From: Alphaproteobacteria bacterium
GTDB lineage: Bacteria; Pseudomonadota; Alphaproteobacteria; Micropepsales; Micropepsaceae
Assembly (NCBI GenBank): GCA_947467345.1
Contig: CANIHD010000002.1
Location: forward strand, 116,899 to 180,898
Length of the DNA: 64,000 nucleotides
Direction: 5' to 3'
Made by a program: the position numbers and the translations under genes. Below the pieces are notes generated by a model. The model did no database searches and was not told the origin of the DNA. It saw only the letters and a program-made list of their open reading frames with translations. Below, in pieces: positions 36,710-46,002 of the stretch. The number at the start of each line of letters is the position of its first letter. The stretch's first letter is position 1.

Positions 36710-36859
36710 ACAGAGGCGGCTGTACAAGCGCTCAGGCGATGCCCCAAGCCCTTGTCCACAATAACCTGGACGGCGGGGTGTCCTTGACCCCTATGATCCA
36801 AGGGCAGATAAGACGCGTTCGATTTTTTTCCGGGGGCGAGGGGCCCGGACCGGGAGGCT

Positions 36860-38050
36860 GTGGTGATTCCGCCGATTCTGCCCACCTATAACCGCGCGGA
36901 CGTCGCTTTCGTCCGTGGCGAGGGCGCTTACCTGTTCGACGAGAAGGGACGGCGCTATCTCGATTTCGGCTCCGGCATCGCCGTCAATTCGCTCGGTCAT
37001 GCGCATCCGGAACTTGTTGCGGTGTTGCGCGAACAGGCCGGCAAGCTGTGGCACACCTCCAATCTCTATCGCGTGCCGGGCCAGGAAATTCTCGCGCGCA
37101 AGCTGATCGATCTCACCTTTGCCGACACGGTGTTCTTCACGAACTCCGGTGCCGAGGCGATGGAATGCGCGATCAAGATGGCGCGCAAATTTCACGCCGC
37201 AAGCAATGCGCCGGAACGTTTTCGTCTGATCACGTTCGAAGGCGCGTTTCACGGCCGCACACTGGCCACCATCGCGGCCGGCGGTTCGCCGAAATATCTC
37301 GATGGCTTCGGCCCGAAGATGGACGGCTTCGATCAAGTGCCGTTCGGCGATTTCGATGCGGCGCAACGCGCCATCGGTTCTGAAACCGCAGGCATATTGA
37401 TCGAACCCATCCAGGGTGAAGTCGGCATACGCGTGCCGCCGCCGGGATTCCTGAAGCGCTTGCGCGAACTTTGCGATGCGCGCGGGCTTCTTTTGATTTT
37501 CGACGAAGTGCAAAGCGGTGCGGGACGCACGGGCAAACTCTTTGCCTATGAAGAGTCCGGCATCGCGCCCGACATCATGGCGATTGCCAAAGGCATTGGC
37601 GGCGGCTTTCCCGTGGGCGCCTGTCTCGCCACTGAGCGGGCGGCAAAAGGCATGACGCCGGGCACGCATGGCTCGACCTATGGCGGCAACCCGCTGGCAA
37701 TGGCCGTGGGCGCCGCCGTTGTCGATATTATCTCGGCGCCTGCGTTTCTTGCGCATGTCCGCGCTATGGGCGCTCATTTTCAACAGCATTTGGCAATGCT
37801 TTTGTCCGAACATGCGGGTGTGATTGCTGAAGTGCGCGGGCAGGGGCTTTTGCTCGGGATTAAATTGCATGTGCCGGCGCCGGCCTTCGTCGCCAAGCTG
37901 CGGGAAAACGGAATGATTGCCGTCGGTGCCACTGAAAATGTCGTGCGGCTTTTGCCGCCGCTGATCGTGGACGAAAATCATCTGCACGAGGCAACTGCAT
38001 TGATCGGCCAAACCTGCGCCGCATTCGAGACGGAGAGGCAGGCCGTATGA
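36860..38050 (+). CDS. argD: Acetylornithine aminotransferase
   Basis: A 396-residue class III PLP aminotransferase of arginine biosynthesis (also able to serve in lysine synthesis as succinyl-DAP aminotransferase). PLP Lys lies in [16 protein letters not shown], the cofactor-binding Asp in [15 protein letters not shown], and the phosphate-binding SGAEA near residue 95. Start is one of two adjacent GTG codons at 36860/36863 behind GGGAGG. Its stop overlaps the argF ATG (ATGA), so argD-argF-hslO forms one operon. Confidence 0.93.
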   Translation: MVIPPILPTYNRADVAFVRGEGAYLFDEKGRRYLDFGSGIAVNSLGHAHPELVAVLREQAGKLWHTSNLYRVPGQEILARKLIDLTFADTVFFTNSGAEAMECAIKMARKFHAASNAPERFRLITFEGAFHGRTLATIAAGGSPKYLDGFGPKMDGFDQVPFGDFDAAQRAIGSETAGILIEPIQGEVGIRVPPPGFLKRLRELCDARGLLLIFDEVQSGAGRTGKLFAYEESGIAPDIMAIAKGIGGGFPVGACLATERAAKGMTPGTHGSTYGGNPLAMAVGAAVVDIISAPAFLAHVRAMGAHFQQHLAMLLSEHAGVIAEVRGQGLLLGIKLHVPAPAFVAKLRENGMIAVGATENVVRLLPPLIVDENHLHEATALIGQTCAAFETERQAV

Positions 38051-39015
38051 CGTCCGTTAAGGCGCTCAGGCCTGCTTCATCGAAGCCGGCCGCCCCCCGC
38101 CATTTTCTAGACCTCAGTGAATTCGACGGTGCCACGTTAAAAGGGTTGATCGATGCGGCGGTGCGCCGCAAGAAAGCGCGCGCCGGAATGTCGCGCGGTG
38201 CGCTCGATAAAGACGCGCCGCTCGACGGCAAAATGCTGGCGCTGATTTTCGAGAAGCCTTCGACGCGCACGCGCATTTCATTCGATGTCGGCATGCAGGA
38301 ACTCGGCGGGCGCACGCTCGTGCTCACGGGACAGGAAATGCAGCTTGGACGCGGCGAGACGATCGCCGACACCGCGCGTGTTCTGTCGCGCTATGTCGAT
38401 GCGGTGATGATCCGTACGCTCAGTCACGACACGCTGAATGAGCTGGCGGAGAACGCTTCCATTCCGGTGATCAACGGGCTGACGAAGCTTTCGCATCCCT
38501 GCCAGGTGATGGCGGATGTGATGACGTTTGAAGAGAAGAAGGGTTCGATCCGCGGCCGCACTGTCGCGTGGACAGGCGATGCCAACAACGTCATGGCGTC
38601 GTGGGTGCATGCTGCCGCCCGCTTCGAATTCCGCTTGCGTGTCGCTACACCGGCGGAGCTTGCGCCTCGCCCCGCCATAAAATCCTGGGCCGCGAAATCG
38701 GGAGCCGATATTCGCTTTATCCGCGACGCCGAAGAAGCGGTGGACGGCGCCGATGTCGTGGTCACCGATGCTTGGGTGTCGATGGGCGATAAGGAAGTCA
38801 CCAAACGGCATAATGCGTTGCAGCCTTATCAGGTGAACAGCGCGCTGATGGCGCGTGCCGCCAAGGACGCTATCTTCATGCATTGTCTGCCCGCCCATCG
38901 CGGCGAGGAAGTGACCGACGAGATCATCGACGGTCCGCAATCGGTCGTGTTCGACGAAGCCGAAAACCGCATGCACATCCAGAAAGCCATTCTGGAATGG
39001 TGCCTGAGTGAATGA
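38047..39015 (+). CDS. argF: Ornithine carbamoyltransferase, anabolic
   Basis: A 322-residue carbamoyltransferase forming citrulline from ornithine and carbamoyl phosphate. Carbamoyl-phosphate site [13 protein letters not shown], Arg region MIRTLSHDT, substrate loop HPCQVMADV and the C-terminal [11 protein letters not shown] are intact. The 4-bp overlap with argD and 8-bp overlap with hslO indicate translational coupling. The last codons run into a 12-bp tandem repeat that forms the hslO start region. Confidence 0.95.
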   Translation: MTSVKALRPASSKPAAPRHFLDLSEFDGATLKGLIDAAVRRKKARAGMSRGALDKDAPLDGKMLALIFEKPSTRTRISFDVGMQELGGRTLVLTGQEMQLGRGETIADTARVLSRYVDAVMIRTLSHDTLNELAENASIPVINGLTKLSHPCQVMADVMTFEEKKGSIRGRTVAWTGDANNVMASWVHAAARFEFRLRVATPAELAPRPAIKSWAAKSGADIRFIRDAEEAVDGADVVVTDAWVSMGDKEVTKRHNALQPYQVNSALMARAAKDAIFMHCLPAHRGEEVTDEIIDGPQSVVFDEAENRMHIQKAILEWCLSE

Positions 39016-39067
39016 TCCAGTGAATGATCCAGTGAATGAACCGGTGAATGAACCGGTGAACGATCCG
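39008..39067 (+). repeat. Five-copy 12-bp tandem repeat at the hslO start
   Basis: Units GTGAATGATCCA (twice), GTGAATGAACCG (twice) and GTGAACGATCCG. Every unit begins with an in-frame GTG that could start translation and encodes V-N-D/E-P. The first unit contains the argF stop codon. Copy number is likely to vary between strains without breaking the frame. Confidence 0.9.
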
Positions 39068-39982
39068 GGAGAATATACGCCCGCGCCGCCTGCCGATTTC
39101 GTGCTGCCGTTCGATCTTCCGAAGGCTGATTTGCGCGGACGGTTGGTGCGCCTCGATGCGGTTTCGACGCGCGCTCTTTCCGCTCATCCTTTGCCGGAAG
39201 ACGCCCAGCGCGTGCTGGCCGAAGCTTTGGTGCTCGCAGGCTTGCTCGGTTCGGCATTGAAGCTGGAAGGGCGCCTCAGCGTGCAAACCAAAGGCGACGG
39301 ACCGCTTACGATGGCGGTAGCCGATTATTTCGCCGGCGGCGGTTTGCGCGGTTATGGGCGCCTCGACGAAGAGCGTTTCAACGCGCTGGAGAAGAAAAAC
39401 GATTTCAGCGCGCTGGTCGGCAACGGCGCCTTAGCGATCACGATCGAACCGACGCCTGGCGCGCCCGCCTATCAGGGACTTGTTTCGCTGTCGCCGAAGA
39501 GTCTTTCCGCATCCGCCGAAACCTATTTCATGCAGTCCGAGCAGCTTCCCACCATCATCACCCTGGCGGCGGGTTTCATTTATCAATCAGGTGTCGGCTA
39601 CGGCTGGCGCGCCGCCGGGTTGATGGTGCAAGCCGTGCCCGGCAAGACGGAAGACAGCGTTCGCCACGGCGACAATTGGCAGCGCATTTCCATGTTTCTG
39701 GAAACGCTGACGGCGCTGGAATTGCTGGATACGTCGCTCTCGGCGGAATCGCTGCTGTGGCGCCTGTTTCACGAGGACGAAATCCGCGTTCATCCGGCGA
39801 AGGAATTGCATTTCCAATGCACCTGCAGCGCCGACAAAGTGTTGCCGGTTTTGCAATCCTATCCTGTCGAAGAGCGCCCAAGTCTGGCGGATGAAGACGG
39901 CGTTATTCGCACGCGTTGCGAATTTTGCGGCACGGAATATAAATTTCCACTTTCAGAAATCGATTCCCAACCAGCAGATTGA
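39008..39982 (+). CDS. hslO: Redox-regulated chaperone Hsp33
   Basis: A 324-residue heat-shock protein 33. The C-terminal zinc switch is present as FQCTCSADK and [10 protein letters not shown]; oxidation releases zinc and activates holdase activity in the cytoplasm. The N-terminus is unusual: five V-N-D/E-P repeats from a 12-bp tandem array precede the conserved region starting around [10 protein letters not shown], so the real start could be any of five GTG codons. Co-transcribed with argF (8-bp overlap). Confidence 0.92.
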   Translation: MNDPVNDPVNEPVNEPVNDPGEYTPAPPADFVLPFDLPKADLRGRLVRLDAVSTRALSAHPLPEDAQRVLAEALVLAGLLGSALKLEGRLSVQTKGDGPLTMAVADYFAGGGLRGYGRLDEERFNALEKKNDFSALVGNGALAITIEPTPGAPAYQGLVSLSPKSLSASAETYFMQSEQLPTIITLAAGFIYQSGVGYGWRAAGLMVQAVPGKTEDSVRHGDNWQRISMFLETLTALELLDTSLSAESLLWRLFHEDEIRVHPAKELHFQCTCSADKVLPVLQSYPVEERPSLADEDGVIRTRCEFCGTEYKFPLSEIDSQPAD

Positions 39983-39986
39983 GTTC

Positions 39987-41141
39987 TTAGCTCGCGGCAG
40001 CTAGCCCGACGCGGCGCAGGAACGCGGTGCAGGATTCCAATTGCTCCTGCGTCACGAACTCGTTTTCGCGATGCGCTTGCGCCACCGAGCCGGGGCCGCA
40101 CACCACTGCCGGAATGCCCGATTGCTGAAACAGTCCCGCCTCGGTGCCATAGGCGACGACATGCACGTCATTGGCGCCGCTCAGCTGGCAAGCAAGCCGC
40201 ACCGCCGGTGAGTTTGTGTCGCGCACCAGGCCGGGATAGCTCGCATGGACATGGTGATGAAAGCCTGCTTCCGGCGCCCCGGAGCGGTATTTCGGCAGGA
40301 TTACATTTTCCGCGTTGCTCACCACGCGCTCTACGATACGCGACGGATCGCGATCTGGCAGGCAGCGATATTCCCAGGTGACAAGCGCGTCACGCGCCAG
40401 AACATTTACCGCCGTTCCGCCGCCCACCATATTGGCTTGCAGCGTCGAGTAAGGAGGATCGAAATGCTCGTCTTGGTCTTGGCGCAAGCTTTCGCCGATG
40501 GCGCCCAACGCCGCGATGAATTCGCCCGCCATCATGACGGCGCTTGCGCCCTTGGCGGGATTGCTGGAGTGGGCGTCGCGTCCCTTTACGTGCGTTTCAA
40601 TAACGGCGCCGGCCTTGTGCGCACCGACGACTTTCATTTCGGTGGGCTCGCCGATGATGGCCAGTGCGGGCTTGATGCCTTCCAATGCGAGATCGTCCAG
40701 CAATCCCCGCACGCCGATGCAGCCGACCTCCTCGTCATAGGAGAGCGCAAAATGCAGCGGGCGTTTCAAATTCAGCCGCGCGAATTCGGGCACCAGTGAC
40801 AGCGCCACAGCAAGAAAGCCCTTCATGTCGCAGGCGCCGCGCCCGAAGAGTTTGTCGTCGCGCATGACCGCGTGAAACGGATTGGTGGCCCAATCCTGTC
40901 CGTCGACCGGCACGACATCGGTATGGCCTGACAGCACATAACCGCCATTGATATTGGGCCCCAGCGTCGCAAAGAGATTTGCTTTGCCGCCATTGGAATC
41001 GTGGGTCAGGCGGACATGGGCGCCGGCGCCCAGTAAGAATGCCTCGGCGTAAGCAATCAATTCCAGATTCGAGTTTCGGCTGGTGGTGTCGAAGCCGATC
41101 AGGTGCCCCGCGATGGTCATGAAATCCGGAGCGAGAGCCAT
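39987..41141 (-). CDS. argE: Acetylornithine deacetylase
   Basis: A 384-residue M20-family metallo-amidase converting N-acetylornithine to ornithine. Metal-binding motifs: LSGHTDVVPVD, GRGACDMKG, YDEEVGCIGVRG with the catalytic Glu, and the terminal AQAHRENEFV. It converges with hslO, four bases apart, and starts two bases after the folE stop. Arginine genes of both strands therefore cluster here, and a linear acetyl cycle via ArgE is indicated. Confidence 0.92.
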   Translation of the reverse strand: MALAPDFMTIAGHLIGFDTTSRNSNLELIAYAEAFLLGAGAHVRLTHDSNGGKANLFATLGPNINGGYVLSGHTDVVPVDGQDWATNPFHAVMRDDKLFGRGACDMKGFLAVALSLVPEFARLNLKRPLHFALSYDEEVGCIGVRGLLDDLALEGIKPALAIIGEPTEMKVVGAHKAGAVIETHVKGRDAHSSNPAKGASAVMMAGEFIAALGAIGESLRQDQDEHFDPPYSTLQANMVGGGTAVNVLARDALVTWEYRCLPDRDPSRIVERVVSNAENVILPKYRSGAPEAGFHHHVHASYPGLVRDTNSPAVRLACQLSGANDVHVVAYGTEAGLFQQSGIPAVVCGPGSVAQAHRENEFVTQEQLESCTAFLRRVGLAAAS

Positions 41142-41143
41142 GG

Positions 41144-41800
41144 TCAGCTCTGCACGGAAACGGGATTGCCGATGATATTCAGGAATTCGCGGCGCGTATT
41201 TGCATCTTCGCGGAACGCGCCTAATAAGGTCGAGGTCACCATGCTGACACCGGATTTATGCACGCCTCGCGTGGTCATGCATTGGTGGGTCGCCTCGATC
41301 ACCACCGCCACGCCTTTGGGCTCCAGCACGTTCTGAATCGTTTTGGCGATCTGCGCGTTCAATTTTTCCTGAACCTGGAGGCGTCTTGCATAGGCATCGA
41401 CCACGCGGGCCAATTTGGAAATCCCGACCACTTTGCGGTTGGGAAGATAGCCGACATGGGCGCGCCCGATGATCGGCGCCAAATGGTGCTCGCAATGCGA
41501 TTCAAAACGAATGTCTCGTAAGACCACCATCTCGTCATAGCCTTCGACTTCCTCGAAGGTGCGTGAGAGATAAAGCTCGGGGTCTTCCTTGTAACCCGAG
41601 AACCAATCCTCGAAGGCGCGCGCCACGCGCTTTGGCGTGTCGATAAGCCCTTCGCGATTGGGGTCGTCGCTGGTCCAGCGCAAGAGCACGCGAACGGCCT
41701 TCTCCACTTCCTCGCGCGTGGGCATGGGTTCTGGAACGGGAGCGGGGGCCGGAGCCGGTGCTTTCGCGACGCGCAAATGCCTCTTGGGGCCACTGGCCAT
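41144..41800 (-). CDS. folE: GTP cyclohydrolase I
   Basis: A 218-residue enzyme making dihydroneopterin triphosphate from GTP, first step of folate/pterin synthesis. Zinc and active-site residues appear in [20 protein letters not shown] and [13 protein letters not shown] Pro/Ala-repeat N-terminal arm ([10 protein letters not shown]) is family-atypical but common in Alphaproteobacteria. It precedes argE by two bases, so the two are probably co-transcribed. Confidence 0.94.
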   Translation of the reverse strand: MASGPKRHLRVAKAPAPAPAPVPEPMPTREEVEKAVRVLLRWTSDDPNREGLIDTPKRVARAFEDWFSGYKEDPELYLSRTFEEVEGYDEMVVLRDIRFESHCEHHLAPIIGRAHVGYLPNRKVVGISKLARVVDAYARRLQVQEKLNAQIAKTIQNVLEPKGVAVVIEATHQCMTTRGVHKSGVSMVTSTLLGAFREDANTRREFLNIIGNPVSVQS

Positions 41801-41873
41801 TTTTGTCTCCGATCAGGCGGTGATCTTACGACCCCGACAGGGGGGCGGATCAAGCATTCGTTCGGTAACGTTG

Positions 41874-42266
41874 TCAGTGAATTTGGCGGGATTCGTAGGG
41901 GCTTTCGAGCGCAAATAAGGGGATTCCGATGTCGAAGCTCTCGCCCGTGCTGGAGCGCATCTTGTAACTGCCGGTCATAAGGCCCGACGGTGTTTCCAGC
42001 GGGACGCCGCTTGTATAGTGAAAGGAATTGCCGGGCGCGATGGTTGGCTGCTCACCGATCACGCCGGGGCCGCTGACTTCGCGGGTGCGGCCATGCGAAT
42101 CCGTGATCTTCCACAGCCGCGAGATCAATTGCACCGGCTCGCCGCCGCGGTTCTCGATGGTGACCTTATAGGCCCACACATAGCGGATTTCCGCCGGCAC
42201 CGATTGGTCTTCGAGAAAGTTCGGCTCGACAGCAACGCGAATATTGCGCGTGATTTCTTCGTACAT
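41874..42266 (-). CDS. apaG: ApaG protein (Co2+/Mg2+ efflux-associated, DUF525)
   Basis: A 130-residue single-domain ApaG protein with the fibronectin-III-like pattern RYVWAYKVTIENRG, LISRLWKITDSHGR and VSGPGVIGEQPTI. The family is linked genetically to Ap4A and divalent cation handling, but its biochemical role is unsettled. ATG 42266 (MYEEITRNI) aligns with alphaproteobacterial homologues; the track ORF starts at a TTG four codons upstream, and a GTG one codon after that has the best-placed GGAG. Confidence 0.92.
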   Translation of the reverse strand: MYEEITRNIRVAVEPNFLEDQSVPAEIRYVWAYKVTIENRGGEPVQLISRLWKITDSHGRTREVSGPGVIGEQPTIAPGNSFHYTSGVPLETPSGLMTGSYKMRSSTGESFDIGIPLFALESPYESRQIH

Positions 42267-42365
42267 AAAAAACACCAATTCTCCGCCGCGAAATTTTCCG
42301 GCATATGTGAATCATTACGGATTGTAGGGACTCGTCAGGTCCCATGTCTCGGCAAGTCGGACGGA

Positions 42366-43571
42366 TTAGGCGCGGATATTGTTGATGCGCTGAAGCGCCT
42401 GCGCCAAGTCCTCGCAAATATCCTCGGCGTCCTCAAGTCCAACGGCGATGCGCAGCATGCCGTCGGCGATGCCGGCTGCGGCGCGCGCTTCCGGCGTGAG
42501 GCGCTGATGCGTCGTGGTCGCCGGATGCGTGAGGAGGCTTTTCGCGTCGCCAAGATTGTTCGACACGTCAACGAGTTTCAGCGCGTTGGCAACAGCGAAG
42601 GCCGCTTCCTTGCCGCCTTTGACTTCGAACGTCACCACGCCGCCGCCGCCCGACATCTGCTTCTTGGCCAATGCATACTGCTGATGATCCGTGCGGAAGG
42701 GATAGCACACGCGCGAAACATTGCGTTGCCCGGACAGAAAATCGGAGATGGTCGTGGCATTGGCGCAATGCGCACGCATGCGCAAATCCAGCGTTTCCAG
42801 GCTCTTCAAATGCAGCCACGCATTGAACGGGCTCATCGATGGGCCGGTGTTGCGCAAGAAAATCTGCAAATGATCGTTCAAGAAATCCTCTTTACAGAGA
42901 ATAATCCCGCCCAGTGCGCGGCCCTGGCCATCGATGAACTTCGTCGAGGAGTGAATCACCACATCCGCGCCAAACGACATCGGCTGCTGCAGCGCCGGTG
43001 AAGCCCAGGCGTTATCGACCATCACGAGAACGCCATGCTCATGCGCGATGTCCGATACGGCTTTCAGATCGACGATTTCCAAGATCGGATTGGACGGCGT
43101 CTCCAGAAACGCGACCTTGGTTTCTTTGCGGATCGCTTTGCGCCACGCGTCCGGATCGGTGCCGTTCACCAGCGTTACAGTGATGCCGTAACGCGAGAGG
43201 ATATCTTCCAGCACATAGCGGATGGCGCCGAACAGTGCCCTTGATGCCACCACATGATCGCCCTGCCGGAGGCAGCACAACAGCGACGCGGATACAGCCG
43301 CCATGCCGCTGGCGGTGGCGCGGCCCACCGGCGCGCCTTCCATCAGCGCGACCCGTTCCTCGAACATGGTCACGGTCGGGTTGGCGTAGCGCGAATAGGT
43401 GTAGCCGGGCGCGCCTTTGAAGCGGGCTTCGGCTTCCTCCGGGCCTTCATAGGCATAGCCGGAGGTCATAAACAGGGCTTCGCTGGTTTCCTGAAATGGC
43501 GTGCGCTGCTGCCCGCCGCGAACGGCCTGCGTCTGCCGCCGCCAGGCTTTGCCGTCTTTATTCGTCGCCAT
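42366..43571 (-). CDS. metZ: O-succinylhomoserine sulfhydrylase
   Basis: A 401-residue Cys/Met-metabolism PLP enzyme that joins sulfide to O-succinylhomoserine to make homocysteine. The PLP Lys is in VIHSSTKFIDGQGRALGG, the phosphate site in ATASGMAAVSASLL and substrate contacts in YSRYANPTV. ATG 43571 is used; the track ORF adds 21 codons of poor support. I looked for a SAM-II riboswitch in the leader and found none, only plain inverted repeats. Confidence 0.92.
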   Translation of the reverse strand: MATNKDGKAWRRQTQAVRGGQQRTPFQETSEALFMTSGYAYEGPEEAEARFKGAPGYTYSRYANPTVTMFEERVALMEGAPVGRATASGMAAVSASLLCCLRQGDHVVASRALFGAIRYVLEDILSRYGITVTLVNGTDPDAWRKAIRKETKVAFLETPSNPILEIVDLKAVSDIAHEHGVLVMVDNAWASPALQQPMSFGADVVIHSSTKFIDGQGRALGGIILCKEDFLNDHLQIFLRNTGPSMSPFNAWLHLKSLETLDLRMRAHCANATTISDFLSGQRNVSRVCYPFRTDHQQYALAKKQMSGGGGVVTFEVKGGKEAAFAVANALKLVDVSNNLGDAKSLLTHPATTTHQRLTPEARAAAGIADGMLRIAVGLEDAEDICEDLAQALQRINNIRA

Positions 43572-43756
43572 TGATCGAAATCCCGAATTTCTTAAACCGG
43601 GCCAAGCGATAGGCGCGGGGCCTTTGCCCGTCAAGCGAGGTGGCTTTGGCCCCGAAAAAGCGCTGGCTCTGGCCGGTCCGAAAGCTCAGCATACGGTAAA
43701 GATTCTGTCGAGTGCTGAGCCCGTTTGGGTGAGGCCGACAATGGCTGGGACCTGAA

Positions 43757-44305
43757 TTGCGGCTTCTGCTTTTACGTCACGCAAAATCGGCATGGGATGT
43801 CGGCAAGTCCGTCGGCGATCATGACCGGCCGCTCAATCGGCGGGGGCGCCTCGCTGCGCCGCTGATGGCGTCCTATATGCGTGACAAAGGATTAATCCCG
43901 GACATTGCCCTGTGCTCCACCGCTACGCGCACGCGCGAGACGCTCGATCTGGCGCTGCCGTTTTTCGCGCCGCGTCCTACAGTTCGATATGCCCGCACGC
44001 TCTATTTGGCGGAATGGTCCGCGCTTCTGAATGCCGTCCGCGAATTGCCGCAAGCCAACAAGACTGCGCTGCTGATCGGTCACAATCCTGGCATCGAACA
44101 ATTGGCAGTTGCGCTCGCCTTCCATCCCAAGACCGCGGCGGAACGCGCGCGCAGCGAGGCGCTGGTGGAGAAATTCCCCACCGCAGCTTTGGCAGTTCTC
44201 GAGTTCGAGGGTTCAGATTGGTCCGTGGTTAAAGCAGGCGCAGGACGCTTGCTCGATTATGTTCGCCCCAAGGATTTGCAGCCGGACGCCGGACACGAGG
44301 AGTGA
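43757..44305 (+). CDS. SixA-type phosphohistidine phosphatase (histidine phosphatase family)
   Basis: A 182-residue branch-1 histidine phosphatase. The catalytic RHG-like motif is LLLRHAKSAWD at the N-terminus and the second His lies in LIGHNPGIEQL. SixA proteins dephosphorylate phosphohistidine on phosphotransfer proteins; the target here is unknown. TTG start at 43757 with only a weak GGGA upstream. The stop overlaps the next gene's GTG by four bases, so it is coupled to the short-chain dehydrogenase. Confidence 0.87.
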   Translation: MRLLLLRHAKSAWDVGKSVGDHDRPLNRRGRLAAPLMASYMRDKGLIPDIALCSTATRTRETLDLALPFFAPRPTVRYARTLYLAEWSALLNAVRELPQANKTALLIGHNPGIEQLAVALAFHPKTAAERARSEALVEKFPTAALAVLEFEGSDWSVVKAGAGRLLDYVRPKDLQPDAGHEE

Positions 44306-45096
44306 GCACGCGCCGTGAACGTACTGCGCTGGTCACCGGCGCGTCGGCGGGCATTGGCGTGGCGCTCGCGCACGAATTTGCGCGTAATGGATTCGATCTC
44401 GTGCTTACCGCGCGGCGTACGGAACGATTGGTCGCGCTCGCGAATAAGGTCCAAGCCAAGCATCAGGTGAACACGCATGTCGTCACCGCCGATCTCGCTG
44501 ATCCCGCCACGCCGGCGCGGATGGTCGAGGCTTTCGTCCGAGATGGCGTTCGCATCGACGTGCTGGTCAACAATGCAGGCTACGCGCTCGCCGGCGGATT
44601 TCGCGATAGTTCGTGGGAAGCGCAGCGTGATTGTCTGCAGGTTTTGGTCAATGCGCCGTGCGAATTGGCGCATCGCCTCGTGCCCGCCATGCAGGCGCAA
44701 AACTATGGCCGCATAATGAATGTTGCTTCGGTAGCCGGTCTTCTGCCGGGCTCGTTGAGCCATTCGCTCTACGGCGCCGCCAAAGCTTTTCTCATTGGGT
44801 TCTCGCAGGCTTTGCACGCGGAGTATTCGGGCACAGGCATTCATGTTTCCGCGCTGTGCCCCGGTCTCACCCATAGCGAGTTTCATGACGTCAACGGTTC
44901 GCGCGAGAACATGCGCCGCGTCCCGAAATTTCTTTGGCTCACGCCGGAGCGCGTGGCGGCAGAGGGTTATGCTGCCCTCGAAACCAATCGCGTGTTGTGC
45001 GTGCCGGGACTGCAATACAAAACAATCACGGCTTTGGTGCGTCTCTTGCCGCGCCGCGCGGCGCATGATTTGGCCGGAAAATTCAGACGGCGTTAG
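44302..45096 (+). CDS. Short-chain dehydrogenase/reductase
   Basis: A 264-residue classical SDR. Nucleotide motif TGASAGIG, NNAG motif VLVNNAGYALAGG, catalytic Ser in NVASVAG and YxxxK in YGAAKAF are intact. It is closest in style to the DltE/YqjQ-like group acting on lipid or ketone substrates, but specificity is not readable. GTG start overlaps the preceding phosphatase stop. A palindromic repeat element follows the stop codon. Confidence 0.9.
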   Translation: MSTRRERTALVTGASAGIGVALAHEFARNGFDLVLTARRTERLVALANKVQAKHQVNTHVVTADLADPATPARMVEAFVRDGVRIDVLVNNAGYALAGGFRDSSWEAQRDCLQVLVNAPCELAHRLVPAMQAQNYGRIMNVASVAGLLPGSLSHSLYGAAKAFLIGFSQALHAEYSGTGIHVSALCPGLTHSEFHDVNGSRENMRRVPKFLWLTPERVAAEGYAALETNRVLCVPGLQYKTITALVRLLPRRAAHDLAGKFRRR

Positions 45097-45178
45097 CGTC
45101 CTTAGAGACGCGCCTTCGGCGCTCTTCAGGATGAAGGATGCGGTTTCGAACCGGGAAGTATTATTCTTCAATCCAAAT

Positions 45179-45275
45179 GTCATGGCCCGCAATAGCGGGC
45201 CATCCAGAGGACGCTTGCGCCACTACTCACGCGGACGCGTGAGTGCTGGATGGCCCGGTCAAGCCGGGCCATGAC
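45179..45275. repeat. Compound palindromic intergenic repeat (REP-like)
   Basis: Outer arms are two self-complementary hairpins, GTCATGGCCCG...CGGGCCATCCAG and CTGGATGGCCCG...CGGGCCATGAC, which are also inverted copies of each other. Between them sits a third palindrome, CTCACGCG-GA-CGCGTGAG. The whole can fold as three hairpins or one long cruciform. The form resembles interspersed repeats seen in many alphaproteobacterial genomes; copy number elsewhere is unknown. It fills most of the 239-bp gap here. Confidence 0.85.
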
Positions 45276-45335
45276 AGAAGGGCCTCGCGATGAGGTGAGA
45301 GGGGCTCTTTAAGGATGACTGTCGTAAAGACGGCG

Positions 45336-45890
45336 TTAGCGCGAGAGGTTCGGCCGGTCGGTTTCGGCCAATGCCAATTTTTTCCAGCCATAAGCGACTT
45401 CCGGCACTGGCATGCCCATCATCGCCGTGGTGCGCTCGGCGACGAGTTTTCCACCCATGGCTTCATAGAAGAAGCGCGCCGGATTCTTGGCATGCGCCCA
45501 GATGATACAGGTCTGCTGTCCGCTTTCCAAAAGCGCGCCGAACGCGCCATTTAAAAGTCTGCGGCCAAAGCCGGCGCCCATATGCATCGGATCGACATAG
45601 AGCGTGTAGACTTCGCTGTCGAAGCCCAGAGCGCGGTCGCGCGCGCGGCCGAAGCTGGTCATGGCGACAACCTGATCTTGATCGTTGACCGCGACATAGA
45701 CCAATTCACGCACGCCCGCAGCAATCACGCTGCGCCAGCGCGCGGCCTGTCCTTCGGTGGTCATGCTGAGAAGAACGCGTCCCGGCAATACGGCGGGGTA
45801 GGTGTCGCGCCATGCATCGACATAGATGCGCGCGATGGCATCGGCGTCGGCTGGCCGGGCTTTGCGGACGCTGAGGACCGATTTTCCCAT
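45336..45890 (-). CDS. GNAT-family N-acetyltransferase
   Basis: A 184-residue acetyltransferase. The acetyl-CoA site lies in VYTLYVDPMHMGAGFGRRLLNGAFG, with the N-terminal RKARPADADAIARIYVDAW typical of the family and a C-terminal NPARFFYEAMGGKLV. The track ORF extends 60 codons upstream into non-conserved sequence; ATG 45890 is the conventional start. Substrate unknown. The gene lies between a palindromic repeat and a type B esterase and is probably transcribed alone. Confidence 0.85.
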   Translation of the reverse strand: MGKSVLSVRKARPADADAIARIYVDAWRDTYPAVLPGRVLLSMTTEGQAARWRSVIAAGVRELVYVAVNDQDQVVAMTSFGRARDRALGFDSEVYTLYVDPMHMGAGFGRRLLNGAFGALLESGQQTCIIWAHAKNPARFFYEAMGGKLVAERTTAMMGMPVPEVAYGWKKLALAETDRPNLSR

Positions 45891-46002
45891 GAACAAAGCT
45901 TCGCCGCCCTCGTGGTTCGGAGCAAGCGAAATCACAACTTGACCCGTGACAAGTTGAAGCCCCGGCGTCGGGCGACAGGCGTGATTCGTAAGAAAGGCAG
46001 CG

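Noticed and set aside
36791-38011. 406-residue minus-strand ORF opposite argD
   Set aside because: Antisense shadow of a gene with complete PLP-enzyme motifs; the translation is His/Arg-rich with no domain.
43572-43756. SAM-II riboswitch upstream of metZ
   Set aside because: Looked for the conserved CUUGCAGCC-type core and pseudoknot; not present.
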